Positions 52,656-61,069 of a stretch of DNA of 64,000 nt are shown here, in pieces. Position 1 is the stretch's first letter, and each line of letters starts with the position of its first letter. Under the pieces are notes generated by a model. The model had not been told where the DNA came from. It was given only the letters and a program-made list of their open reading frames with translations, and did not search any database. The position numbers and the translations under genes were made by a program. The stretch is from DASYXT01 sp035934555. Lineage in GTDB: Bacteria > Verrucomicrobiota > Verrucomicrobiia > Limisphaerales > UBA8199. The stretch lies in assembly GCA_035934555.1 (NCBI GenBank), contig DASYXT010000080.1:24935-88934 (forward strand), written 5' to 3'.

Positions 52656-53414
52656 TCAGCTTGCGAGGGTCTTTTGCTGGGCGAGAAGTAGCTCGCGGAT
52701 GCCGGCTTTGCCCAACGCAAGCATTTCAGACAGTTGGTTGTCCGTGAAGGTGGCCTCTTCACCGGTGCCCTGCAGTTCAATAAACTCTCCGGCCGAGTTC
52801 ATCACCAGGTTCATATCGACATCCGCCGCGGCATCCTCGGTGTAACACAAGTCCAGCAGCGCGCGGCTGCCCAGAATGCCTACGCTGACAGCCGCCACCG
52901 CATGGCGAACCGGGTTCTCGACCAGTTTGCCCTCGGCGATGAGTTTGTTCATCGCCAGGCACAGCGCGACGTACGCGCCGGTGATCGCCGCGGTCCGTGT
53001 GCCGCCATCGGCCTGCAACACATCGCAATCCACCCACAGCGTGCGCGGCCCCAGTTTCTCGAGGTCGAGCGTCGCCCGCATCGCGCGGCCAATCAGCCGT
53101 TGAATCTCCTGGGAACGTCCATCGATGCGGCCTTTGGTGCTGTCCCGGGCTTTGCGTTGCAGGGTCGAGTAGGGCAGCATCGAGTATTCGGCGGTAATCC
53201 AGCCGCCGGTCACGCCTTGCTCTTTCATCCAGCGCGGGATGGTTTCCTCGACGGTAACGCCGCAAATGACGCGTGTCGCCCCCCATTCGATCAACACCGA
53301 GCCGGTTGCGTGCGGCGCAATGTGCTTTTGGAAACGAACCTGGCGGAGTTGGTTAGGCCAGCGGCCATCTGCGCGCGGCGGTTTTTCGGTAGCGAGGAGT
53401 TCGGGTTGGCCCAT
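52656..53414 (-). CDS. rph: Ribonuclease PH
   Basis: Phosphorolytic 3' exonuclease that trims tRNA 3' ends. The 252-residue protein has ADGRWPNQLRQVRF, GSVLIEWGATRVICGVTVEE, ARDSTKGRIDGRSQEIQRLIGRAMRA, WVDCDVLQADGGTRTAAITGAYVAL and CYTEDAAADVDMNLVMN, all standard RNase PH segments. The ATG at 53414 is used; a codon at 53453 would add 13 residues not seen in the family. It heads a minus-strand group with prmA and the Nudix gene. Confidence 0.96.
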   Translation of the reverse strand: MGQPELLATEKPPRADGRWPNQLRQVRFQKHIAPHATGSVLIEWGATRVICGVTVEETIPRWMKEQGVTGGWITAEYSMLPYSTLQRKARDSTKGRIDGRSQEIQRLIGRAMRATLDLEKLGPRTLWVDCDVLQADGGTRTAAITGAYVALCLAMNKLIAEGKLVENPVRHAVAAVSVGILGSRALLDLCYTEDAAADVDMNLVMNSAGEFIELQGTGEEATFTDNQLSEMLALGKAGIRELLLAQQKTLAS

Positions 53415-53501
53415 AAGGCGGGGTGATCCTAGCCCGGGGGTACCGGGTTGCAAGTCGAGATTGTTGTCCTGCGCCGGTTTGGCGCCGGGCAGCGCGGCGC
53501 G

Positions 53502-54662
53502 CTAGTCCGTGGGCGGCAGCGGCGGAAAAGGTTTATGCGGCTCTTTCTGGTACCAGTAGGAGACTGAGGCAATGGTGTCTTCCAGCGGAAGATACCGCCC
53601 ACCGGATTGCCAGCCAAGGGCCTGGATGGTCACTTTCAGGTTCTGCGAGAAGCGCACCGGGTCGGCAATGTGCCAGCGGTACAGGCCGAAACGCTGGCCG
53701 GACTCGTAAATTTTGTCCGCCGGGAGCACCTGCGCCAGGCCGGTGTAGGGCGTCGAGAAGACCTGGTACTTTTTCGTCTCGCGATTCTCAAAATCATACG
53801 AGCCGCAGAAATAATCCTCCGTGCCGGTGCCGCAGATGGTTGGGAATTGCTGATCGCCATCGAGGTAGAATTTGATTTCGCCTTCACCCCACCAGCCGGG
53901 GCTGTGCACTTCCCAAGCGAGGTAAGTGCCGACGTATTGGCCCTGCCCTTCCACGCCGTCCAGCAGCGTGTAAAGGCCTTTCTGTTTCAGCGGCGCCTCA
54001 CGCCGAAATTCTGCGTGAAAGCAGCCCGCATCCCGCGGCACATCGGTCAGTTCATAATTCACCTGGTAGTACACGACCATGTCATTGGTGTCGGTGTTCT
54101 CCAGGGTGAGCCGGGCCGATTTGTGGAAGGGCATCGGCCAATAACAATTGAACGCGCTGCCCGGGTTGACGCACACCGCCAGCGAACTGATTTGGCAGTA
54201 TTGATCCCAGCCGCAGGCAAAAAAAGGGCCCACCGGACATTCCACCGACGGCTGACTTTCGCCATCCCAATAGCACCGCAAAATCGACCGCCGCCAATTG
54301 CCGGTGGGGGTCATCCAGATTTGCTGGATGCAGCCGGGGCCCTGAATATCCGCCAGCGTAAAAGTCGAGCCGGCCTTAACTCGAACCGAGGGAGACACTT
54401 TCCACCCCTGGCCCAGCTCACGCGAGGCGCCTTTGCCGGTGCCGTTGGTGGCCATGCCGGCCTTGCCCTTTTCGCCGGTAAAGTTTTCCGGGCTGATCGA
54501 GCGGGAGCGGGCGCTGGTAACCTTGTAAAGGTTGGACATGTCCACGCCCAAAGTGGAACTCTCGGCGGCCAAGGCGGCCGGGCAGGCCAGAACCAAAGCC
54601 AGCGCGGTGAGCGGAAGGAATCTCAGGTTGAGTTGGTTTCGCACAGGGAGGGTCGTATGCAT
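53502..54662 (-). CDS. Exported DUF2961 (GH172-like) protein
   Basis: A 386-residue exported protein with signal peptide LTALALVLACPAALAAE. It matches the DUF2961 family, now glycoside hydrolase family 172, whose characterised members act on alpha-linked arabinofuranose or difructose. Landmarks are ITLADIQGPGCIQQIW-like TFTLADIQGPGCIQQIWM, ILRCYWDGESQPSVECPVG, VYYQVNYELTD, GWWGEGEIKFYLDGD and TGTEDYFCGSYDF. These correspond to the double jelly-roll with acidic catalytic residues. ATG at 54662 is chosen over 54698. Together with the GH2 and the frameshifted glycosidase it suggests polysaccharide degradation. It stands as a single gene. Confidence 0.88.
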   Translation of the reverse strand: MHTTLPVRNQLNLRFLPLTALALVLACPAALAAESSTLGVDMSNLYKVTSARSRSISPENFTGEKGKAGMATNGTGKGASRELGQGWKVSPSVRVKAGSTFTLADIQGPGCIQQIWMTPTGNWRRSILRCYWDGESQPSVECPVGPFFACGWDQYCQISSLAVCVNPGSAFNCYWPMPFHKSARLTLENTDTNDMVVYYQVNYELTDVPRDAGCFHAEFRREAPLKQKGLYTLLDGVEGQGQYVGTYLAWEVHSPGWWGEGEIKFYLDGDQQFPTICGTGTEDYFCGSYDFENRETKKYQVFSTPYTGLAQVLPADKIYESGQRFGLYRWHIADPVRFSQNLKVTIQALGWQSGGRYLPLEDTIASVSYWYQKEPHKPFPPLPPTD

Positions 54663-54715
54663 GACCCGAGAGTAGCTTGACCCGGCAAGCGCTGGCAAGG
54701 CCTTTGGAATCGAGC

Positions 54716-55351
54716 TCAGGGCGCGCAGAAAAACAGCCGTGCGGGAAGGATATTGAGCAGCTCGATATCCCGGGACACCTGGCGGAAAACACGCTCCAGA
54801 TACGGCCGCACCGCGTCGGAGAACTGGTACACCAGGAACCCGCCATCGGACCGCAGCACCCGATGCGTCGTGCGCACAATCGTATCGCGCAGCGGATGGG
54901 ACAGTGTGCGGAAGGGAATGCCGGAAATGACGTAATCGGCACGCTCATAACCGAATCGCACCAGCACCTGTTCCACCTCGGTGGCCGATTCCTCTACCAG
55001 CACCAGCCGTGGGTCGCGAATCGTTCGGCGCAAATAGCCCACAAAATCCGCATTGATTTCAAACGCGATGAGCCGCGCGTCCGGCCGCATCCGCTCCAGG
55101 ACGCGCGTCGTGAACGACCCGACCCCCGGACCATACTCGACAATCACTTTCGCTCGGTCCCAGTCCACCTCTTTGAGAACCTCTTTGACCAGAAAACGCG
55201 AACTGGGCAGTAACCACCCGACCTTGCGGGGATGCCGCAGAAAATTCCACGCGAACAGTGCGAGATTGGGTGATAGGGGACGTTCGTGGTCTGTGAGCGT
55301 CGAGCCCTCGGAGGTTTCATCCCTGTGCGCGTTCGTATCCTGCTTTCCCAT
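54716..55351 (-). CDS. SAM-dependent methyltransferase (phospholipid N-methyltransferase-like)
   Basis: A 211-residue class I methyltransferase. The SAM site is VIVEYGPGVGSFTTRVLERM with the acidic residue in AFEINADF; SGIPFRTLSH occupies the catalytic-loop position. LFAWNFLRHPRKVGWLLPSSRFL is typical of PmtA-type phospholipid methyltransferases and of their rRNA-methylase-like relatives. Phosphatidylethanolamine is a possible substrate but not shown by the sequence. It is encoded upstream of the GH172-like gene on the same strand, 53 bases apart. Confidence 0.85.
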   Translation of the reverse strand: MGKQDTNAHRDETSEGSTLTDHERPLSPNLALFAWNFLRHPRKVGWLLPSSRFLVKEVLKEVDWDRAKVIVEYGPGVGSFTTRVLERMRPDARLIAFEINADFVGYLRRTIRDPRLVLVEESATEVEQVLVRFGYERADYVISGIPFRTLSHPLRDTIVRTTHRVLRSDGGFLVYQFSDAVRPYLERVFRQVSRDIELLNILPARLFFCAP

Positions 55352-55515
55352 AGCTGGTGCTCCCGGTTGTGTGCCCGCTTCCCCTGTTGGCGCGAACCCG
55401 CGAGGACGCGACGTTGCTTTATGTTAGCATCGCAGGTGCGTATGCGCTACTGGGCAAATAGCTGGCTCCTCTTGGGGCACTCCTAGCAGGAACAGCCTTG
55501 AGTCCGCCCGTGCGC

Positions 55516-55941
55516 CTATTCCCAAATCCGGTAGGGCAGCGGGTTTTTATCCAGGTGATACGCGCAGCGGGGGCACTTATCCGGGTCGTTCCAGGCCTTA
55601 ACGCGATGAACGGAGGAAACCGGGCATTGCAACCGGAAGGGGACCCAACGGCCGCGGCTCATGCCGGCATAGATCAGCCGGTTTAGCGCCGCCTGAAAGG
55701 ATGGCGGCGAGCCGGGGCGTTTTGGCAGCGACAGTTGGCGCTGTTTCTTAATGAACGCTGTCTGCTCCCCGAGCAGGCCGTTTCTCTCCGGCATGCGCAT
55801 TCGCGTCACGGCATCATACAACTCTTTGCAGTCCTGGCAGAGGATCGTCTGCACATAGAAATGCAGCCCGCGGTCGGCCCCACCGGCCACTTTGGCGCGG
55901 TATCCGCAGCGCGAACATTCAAACCAGTATGAACGACCCAT
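55516..55941 (-). CDS. Hypothetical protein with two zinc ribbons
   Basis: A 141-residue protein that starts MGRSYWFECSRCGYRAKVAGG. The N-terminal CSRCGY with LCQDCKELYD makes one zinc site, and CP then CPRCAYHLDKN near the C-terminus a second. The middle holds a short basic helix (KKQRQLSLPKRPG). I do not recognise a family. It could bind nucleic acid or protein. The next 434 bases on its 5' side (55942-56374) contain a repeat element and no convincing gene. Confidence 0.75.
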   Translation of the reverse strand: MGRSYWFECSRCGYRAKVAGGADRGLHFYVQTILCQDCKELYDAVTRMRMPERNGLLGEQTAFIKKQRQLSLPKRPGSPPSFQAALNRLIYAGMSRGRWVPFRLQCPVSSVHRVKAWNDPDKCPRCAYHLDKNPLPYRIWE

Positions 55942-56123
55942 GCGACGCTCACGCGTAGTGTGTCATCTTGCGCGCGCCAACTCAAGCTGGGGCCCTTCTG
56001 GTTTTCTTTTACGGCAGCTACCCTATTGCATCACCACCAGGCTGGAGCAGGTTATGAGCGAGGTTTAGTTAGTTGTGGTGAGGGGAGAGGCGGTCCGGCA
56101 ACGGGTCGCCTCTTCTGTTTAGC

Positions 56124-56266
56124 GGAGCGCGGACTTTAGCTTTAGTCCGCAGCAATATGCGGATGGCAGATCCGCCCCCGATTTCCACGCGTGCTCCGCG
56201 ATTGCAAGTTGCTGCGGACTGAAGTCTGCGCTCCGTTTGACGCTGCTGCGAAGTCCACGCTCCGCC
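56124..56266. repeat. Inverted-repeat element, copy 5 (with internal duplication)
   Basis: The left arm 56124-56154 has the core with TTTAGC duplicated (GGACTTTAGCTTTAGTCC). The right arm 56208-56234 has GCGGACTGAAGTCTGC, and a further partial arm follows at about 56242-56266. The extra partial arm suggests past recombination or nested insertion. Confidence 0.75.
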
Positions 56267-56374
56267 ATACAGGTTTTACCCCATTGGTCGTGTGGAGGGC
56301 TTGGAGGTATCGTCGAGGTTCAGTGCGCGCCTGTGCAACCCGGGTGCTCTGTTGGAACTAACATTTTCTGGGAT

Positions 56375-56614
56375 ATGGCTCATTCCGCTAACAACGGTAC
56401 GACTTCCACCGCCGTGCGGCGCTTGCTGCGCTGCCGCAAAACACAACGCTACTTCAATGGCGCCGGCTGGACTTATCAACCGGAACACGCTCACTCCTTC
56501 GCCCATGCGCTGGACGCGGCGCGCGCGTGTGTCGATCATCGGCTGCAAAACGTCGAATTGGTCCTGCAACTATCCAATGGCCACGCCGACCTGTTCAGCA
56601 CGCCGCTGCGGTAG
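56375..56614 (+). CDS. Small conserved-looking protein of 79 residues
   Basis: The product MAHSANNGTTSTAVRRLLRC, then KTQRYFNGAGWTYQPEHAHS, FAHALDAARACVDHRLQNVE and LVLQLSNGHADLFSTPLR is compact and protein-like: an Arg-rich start, a G-W turn, a helix and two strands. I believe it is a real hypothetical protein but cannot name the family. The upstream ATG at 56237 begins within the repeat element and is less likely. The glycosidase-like gene begins 69 bases later. Confidence 0.6.
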   Translation: MAHSANNGTTSTAVRRLLRCRKTQRYFNGAGWTYQPEHAHSFAHALDAARACVDHRLQNVELVLQLSNGHADLFSTPLR

Positions 56615-56683
56615 GCCCAACTGCTGCCCTGTTGCCGCTCTTTTGGAGGTGCGTAGCCGTCAAGTGCCGCTAAAATAGGCTCA

Positions 56684-58059
56684 ATGACGCTGCACCGGTC
56701 CCGCGAATACTTCCTTCTTCTCTCAAAAGCCGCCCGCCCGGTCCTGGGCACGACCGCGCTCGCGATTTTGCTGCCGGCCTTATGCTCGGGCGCTGAAGAA
56801 ATCCCTGCGGTCCGCGCCAACGATTTTCTCGGCAGCATCGGCGTGTGCTCGGCGGTGTCGCGGCGCGGCGAAACTCTGCAACACACCATCGAGGCTGCCC
56901 AATATCTCGGCCTGCGCTGGGTCCGGTCTGGGTATGAAAGCGGAGTCCCGATCGCCGACCTGATTGAGCTGCACAAAAAAACCGGCGTTCGATTCAGTTA
57001 CGGATTGGCGAGTGGAGGTACGGACCTGCCGAAACTACTCGAGGGCGCGCGGCAACTGGCGGCGGTCGGCGCCCTGCTGGCGTTCGAGGGTAATAACGAG
57101 CCGAACAACTGGGGGGTCACGTACGAAGGCCAGCGGGGCGGTTGGGCCCAGACCTGGGTGCCCGTGGCCAAACTGCAGCGCGACCTTTATCGCGCGGTAA
57201 AGAACGATCTAGTTTTGAAACAGTACCCTGTCTGGAACGCCAGCGAGATCGGCGCCGAAAGCGATAATGTCGGTCTGCAATTCCTGACCATTCCGGCGGG
57301 AGCCGGCACCTTAATGCCCGACGGGACCCAATACGCCGACTATGCGAATTGCCATAATTACATGACGCACCCGAATTGGTCGGGGCTGCACGACAACCAA
57401 ACCTGGATGGCCGCCGATCCAACCGCCGCCTGCCGCGTCGATGGCTTGTTCGGCAACCATGGCCTGACCTGGAGACGCCATTTCGCCGGCTATCCAGAGT
57501 CCGCGCTCGTGACGTTACCAAAGGTGACGACCGAAACCGGCGTCACGCTGGGCGGCCCGATCACCGAACAGGTTCAGGCATCGCTGTACCTAGTGTATTC
57601 CTGGACCAATTCAAGCGTGGCTGGGCACACACCTCCGTCTATCTGCTCCGGGACCGCACTGATGAAGCGGGCAGCCAAACCTTCGGCTTTTACAAACCCG
57701 ATTACACACCGCGCCTGGCCGGAACCTGGCTGCATAATCTCACCACCATCCTGGCCGATGGTCCTTCCGACCGCTTGCCCGGCGAATTGGCTTATGACAT
57801 CTCGAACCGGCCCGCAACCGTTCATGATCTGCTGCTTCGCAAGCGCAGTGGGGATTTTGCGCTGGTGGTGTGGGACGAACGGCTTACGGGCGGCGTCGAC
57901 CACATTACGGTTAATCTGGGCGCGCCTTGTCCTTCGGTGACGTTGTGGGACCCCACGCTCGGAACGGTACCTGTCCAACGCCTGCAGAGTGCGGATTCCG
58001 TGCCCCTGACCTTGAGCAACCACCCGGTCGTGATCGAGATGAGCGGCGCGACCCATTAA
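56684..58059 (+). pseudogene. Frameshifted exported glycoside-hydrolase-like gene
   Basis: The first frame runs from the ATG at 56684 and has a signal peptide (LGTTALAILLPALCSGAEE). A clan-A-like TIM barrel follows, with FEGNNEPNNWG (acid/base NEP) and VTTETGVTLGG (nucleophile Glu). Around 57585-57600, just after QASLYL, the homology continues one frame back, as VFLDQFKRGWAHTSVYLLRD through to the TAA at 58057-58059. A single missing base would restore a protein of about 458 residues ending in a beta domain (VTLWDPTLGTVPV). The second part is intact and shows no further damage, so this is either a recent mutation, a sequencing error, or less likely programmed frameshifting. Confidence 0.8.
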
Positions 58060-58165
58060 AGCCAGTGTGCTGAGTGAGCTATCGGTGCTGCTCTCGATCT
58101 TGCTCTCTACGCTCTGCGCCTTTTAGAGTTCGACATCTGATCCGCTGCCTCGGCCGCCTCGGCTG

Positions 58166-59206
58166 CTAAGACCGCGCGCTATGCACCGGCCTGGCCGTCG
58201 GACGCAGGATGCTCCACAACCTGGTAAAGGTTGCTTCGGGGAAACCCATCGCGCGCTTTATTTGGTAATCCCGCTCCAGTACGTTTTGGATCGCCTGGCA
58301 ACGGCGGAAGGCCGACCAATCGAGGTAACCACGCAACCAGGGGAAATGGCCATAGACCGGGACGGGCAAATCGCTGCCGTGCACGATGCGTTCGACCAGG
58401 GGCGGTTCAATGCACTCACGCACATGCCGGCCACGGATGGGGACAGTGAAAGCGCTGTTGTCCCCATAAAGATTTGAAAACCGCCGCGTCATGCCCTGGA
58501 AAATATGAAAATACTCCGGATCGCTGAGGCCGCTTTTGGTCGCGCAATGCGCGGCGATCACCTTGACCCCGCACTCCAGGGGGAGAGCGAGGATGCGCGG
58601 ATCGCTAAAGGCGCGCTCGACGACCGGCAAGGTGTGTTCGCCGCCGGTGTGTGCCAGCAACGGCAAGCCGGTGGCCGCCATGCGTTCCCAGAAAGGTGTG
58701 AACCGGCGGTCATTGCAGTTGATGTTGTGGCAATTAGGAAGGCATTTCATCAGCGCCGCGCCGCCGGCCAGACAACGCTCGAGTTCCTCGAGGGCGTCAG
58801 GCCGCGCGGGGTGGATTGATACCCCGGCGAGGAATTCCGGGTGCTGCTGCGCCAGCGCGAGCACTCGCTCGTTAGGCACATAAAACGGGCTGGCGCCGTC
58901 CAGCGGTTCACCTTGTTCGTCGCGGACCAGGTCCTGCGCCAACAGCACAACAGACCCCAGTGACGAGGTGCGCACCAACTCGAGCAGGCGCTCGACATAC
59001 AGCCGGTCCAGGTCTCCGTGCAAGGCGGACCGTGGCAGTCCAACATGGCGCAACATCCAAACCGCCATGGGCCGTCGCCAAGCGCTGAGCCGCAACCAAC
59101 AGCCGGTCCCGCCGGCGCCGGTGCCGACGAGGTGCACGTGGCAATCAATCGGCTTGCCGGGCAATCCATTTGGCTGGGTGGGCGGGGCCGACTCGCTCGG
59201 GCTCAT
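58166..59206 (-). CDS. Amidohydrolase-family (Amidohydro_2) protein
   Basis: A 346-residue metal-dependent hydrolase. It begins after about 18 residues with PIDCHVHLVG, the metal-binding H-x-H, then AGVSIHPARPDALEELERC, LLAHTGGEHTLP, VIAAHCATKSG and IVHGSDLPVPV with the last conserved Asp. This order fits the Amidohydro_2 group that includes decarboxylases and lactonases. The substrate is unknown. The 106 bases before it hold nothing notable. Confidence 0.87.
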   Translation of the reverse strand: MSPSESAPPTQPNGLPGKPIDCHVHLVGTGAGGTGCWLRLSAWRRPMAVWMLRHVGLPRSALHGDLDRLYVERLLELVRTSSLGSVVLLAQDLVRDEQGEPLDGASPFYVPNERVLALAQQHPEFLAGVSIHPARPDALEELERCLAGGAALMKCLPNCHNINCNDRRFTPFWERMAATGLPLLAHTGGEHTLPVVERAFSDPRILALPLECGVKVIAAHCATKSGLSDPEYFHIFQGMTRRFSNLYGDNSAFTVPIRGRHVRECIEPPLVERIVHGSDLPVPVYGHFPWLRGYLDWSAFRRCQAIQNVLERDYQIKRAMGFPEATFTRLWSILRPTARPVHSARS

Positions 59207-59349
59207 GTTCGCTCATTATACAGGCCAATCCCGGTCCGGGACAGGGCGTACTGGGTTAGTGACGGGCAAAGTACGGATAGAGCTCCGTAGAGGCTGGTAT
59301 TTCCTTAGGCCAACGCCCGAGGAACAGTGGCGATGCTCTTCGAAAAGGC

Positions 59350-59895
59350 ATGAAGCTGGGTGTGTTTATCGAGCGGGATGGGGTGCTCAACCGAATCCGG
59401 GTGGAACGGCAGTATCAGGTGAGTCCATTAACCCTTCAGGATTTTGAAGTCAAGACCGAGGCGGTGCCGCTGTTAAAGCGATTGAAAGCAGCGGGGCTGC
59501 TGGTCATCGCGACCACCAATCAACCGGGGCTGTCGCGGGGGTATCAATCCCGCGGTGAATTGGACCGGATGCATGCGCTGTTGCGGCGGACCTTTGCTCT
59601 TGATGATATCCTGGTCTGCCCTCATGACGAAACCGATCGCTGCCCATGCCGCAAACCCCAACCCGGTTTGCTGGTCGAAGCCGCTTTCAAGTGGCACCTG
59701 AACCTGGACCACTCGTTCGTCATTAGCGACAAATGGCCGGATGCCGAGGCGGCGCGGACGGTAGGCTGCACATCGCTGCTGGTTAAATCGCCCTGGCTGG
59801 GGAATGTTCACCGAGATTTTGTGGTGCCGGACCTGGCGGCGGCAGTTGACAAAATTTTGGCGTTGAAAGACCGCCCTCGGGCCGTTGTGCGCTAG
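59350..59895 (+). CDS. HAD-IIIA (GmhB-like) protein lacking the nucleophile Asp
   Basis: A 181-residue member of the histidinol-phosphatase/heptose bisphosphatase (GmhB) family. Motif I reads FIERDGVLN: the nucleophile Asp of F-x-D-x-D-G is Glu8, while the general acid Asp10 remains. Motif II TTNQPGLSRG, the zinc loop with CPHDETDRCPCRKPQPG, and motif IV DKWPDAEAA are all present. With Glu as nucleophile the usual phosphoaspartate chemistry should fail, so it may be inactive or altered. AAAAGG precedes the ATG, supporting the start. It may belong to the surface-sugar genes downstream, being divergent from the amidohydrolase. Confidence 0.85.
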   Translation: MKLGVFIERDGVLNRIRVERQYQVSPLTLQDFEVKTEAVPLLKRLKAAGLLVIATTNQPGLSRGYQSRGELDRMHALLRRTFALDDILVCPHDETDRCPCRKPQPGLLVEAAFKWHLNLDHSFVISDKWPDAEAARTVGCTSLLVKSPWLGNVHRDFVVPDLAAAVDKILALKDRPRAVVR

Positions 59896-59911
59896 GCCCG
59901 CATGGCAACCC

Positions 59912-60820
59912 TCAGGACTTGCTCTTCTTGGCTTTGGCGACGTTCGAGCCGGGGTTATCGGGCTGTGTGACCACTGCCGGCGCCAGGATTTCGCTCGCGC
60001 TGGGCGGTGGGAAATCGTTCGGAGTTACTTTGCGTGTGCCGCCTTGCACCAGGACATTGGCATCATCATCCATGCGCAACCGCGGGCGGGTATCGATGTA
60101 CAAATATGTTTGGCGAATCAGGTTGTCGCCGTTCAAATTGAACACGGTGTAACTGAAGGTCGAGGGCCCGTTTTGGTAGAGGACATGCAATTGGCTGAGC
60201 CTGTCCACTTGCGTTTCGGGCTGGCCGAACGAAACCATCGGCCCAATCGCGCAGACGCGGATCGCGCGGCCGTACGCATCCGAAACTCGCAGGTACATGC
60301 GCAACTGGCCCCGGATATAATTGGCCTGCTGCAGAGTGTATTTGCGCACCTCGGGCGGAGAACCGGGGGGACGCGGCACGCCGACTTCCTGCTCCCATAG
60401 TTTGGCGCCCTCGATAATATCGAAGTAGCGGATAGGGCTATCGATTTCCTTGTCCCAGGCCTTGATCTTAAGGGTGGCGATGATGCCATAGCGGCCGGGG
60501 TCATTCAGCACAAAGTAGGGCTGGAGGTCCACGTGCTTGGTGGCCGCCATCGAGGAGTCCAGCGTGAATTCGCCGGCCACAGGCACCTCGCCCAGTTTGG
60601 CCACCACCCGCCCGTCGCGATCCTGCAGGTTGAACGTCAGCCAATCGTTGCCCGCGCCAAGGTCCAATGGTTGGCCGGAGCGATTGGTGATGCGCACCGC
60701 CACGGGCAAGGCTTCGCCCTGAAGAAATTGGTCCTGATCCTGGTTAACCTCAACGGTGACCTGTGCCGCAACGGCCAGCACGGAAAGCAGCCAACACAAC
60801 CCCAAAGCGCAAACTTTCAT
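59912..60820 (-). CDS. Exported hypothetical protein with beta-sandwich domain
   Basis: A 302-residue secreted protein with signal peptide (LGLCWLLSVLAVAAQ). The first 130 residues, VTVEVNQDQDQFLQGEALPVAVRITNRSGQPL to YGIIATLKIKAWD, have the pattern of an Ig-like or transglutaminase-associated beta domain. A helical part (YTLQQANYIRGQLRMYLRV) and a disordered Pro/Lys-rich tail ending KAKKSKS follow. I do not recognise the family. The neighbours on either side concern sugars or envelope. Confidence 0.75.
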   Translation of the reverse strand: MKVCALGLCWLLSVLAVAAQVTVEVNQDQDQFLQGEALPVAVRITNRSGQPLDLGAGNDWLTFNLQDRDGRVVAKLGEVPVAGEFTLDSSMAATKHVDLQPYFVLNDPGRYGIIATLKIKAWDKEIDSPIRYFDIIEGAKLWEQEVGVPRPPGSPPEVRKYTLQQANYIRGQLRMYLRVSDAYGRAIRVCAIGPMVSFGQPETQVDRLSQLHVLYQNGPSTFSYTVFNLNGDNLIRQTYLYIDTRPRLRMDDDANVLVQGGTRKVTPNDFPPPSASEILAPAVVTQPDNPGSNVAKAKKSKS

Positions 60821-60921
60821 TCCAGCAGTCTAGGAAAAGCAGTGGAGCAGAGCAACCGCAAAGCAAGTTTCCACACAAAGCAAGTTTCTTGGGTACCCTC
60901 AGTGAAGACGGGACCGGCGCC

Positions 60922-61028
60922 GGCGCGCGGACTTTTAGTCCGCAGCAACGTCCGAATGTTCAAACGATCTGCGACAGGCTCCAAGCCATCCTGAGTTCGA
61001 CCGTTGCCGCGGACTAAGTCCGCGCGCC
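60922..61028. repeat. Inverted-repeat element, copy 6
   Basis: Left arm 60922-60950 (GCGGACTTTTAGTCCGC, one extra T) and right arm 61003-61028 (GCGGACTAAGTCCGC, one base fewer). The spacing of 52 bases is close to copy 2. It lies between two minus-strand genes, 101 bases past the start of one and 42 bases after the stop of the other. Confidence 0.85.
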
Positions 61029-61069
61029 GGGGGTACGTTGCTTGGTTGTGGCCTTGAGGTTGCTCCGCA

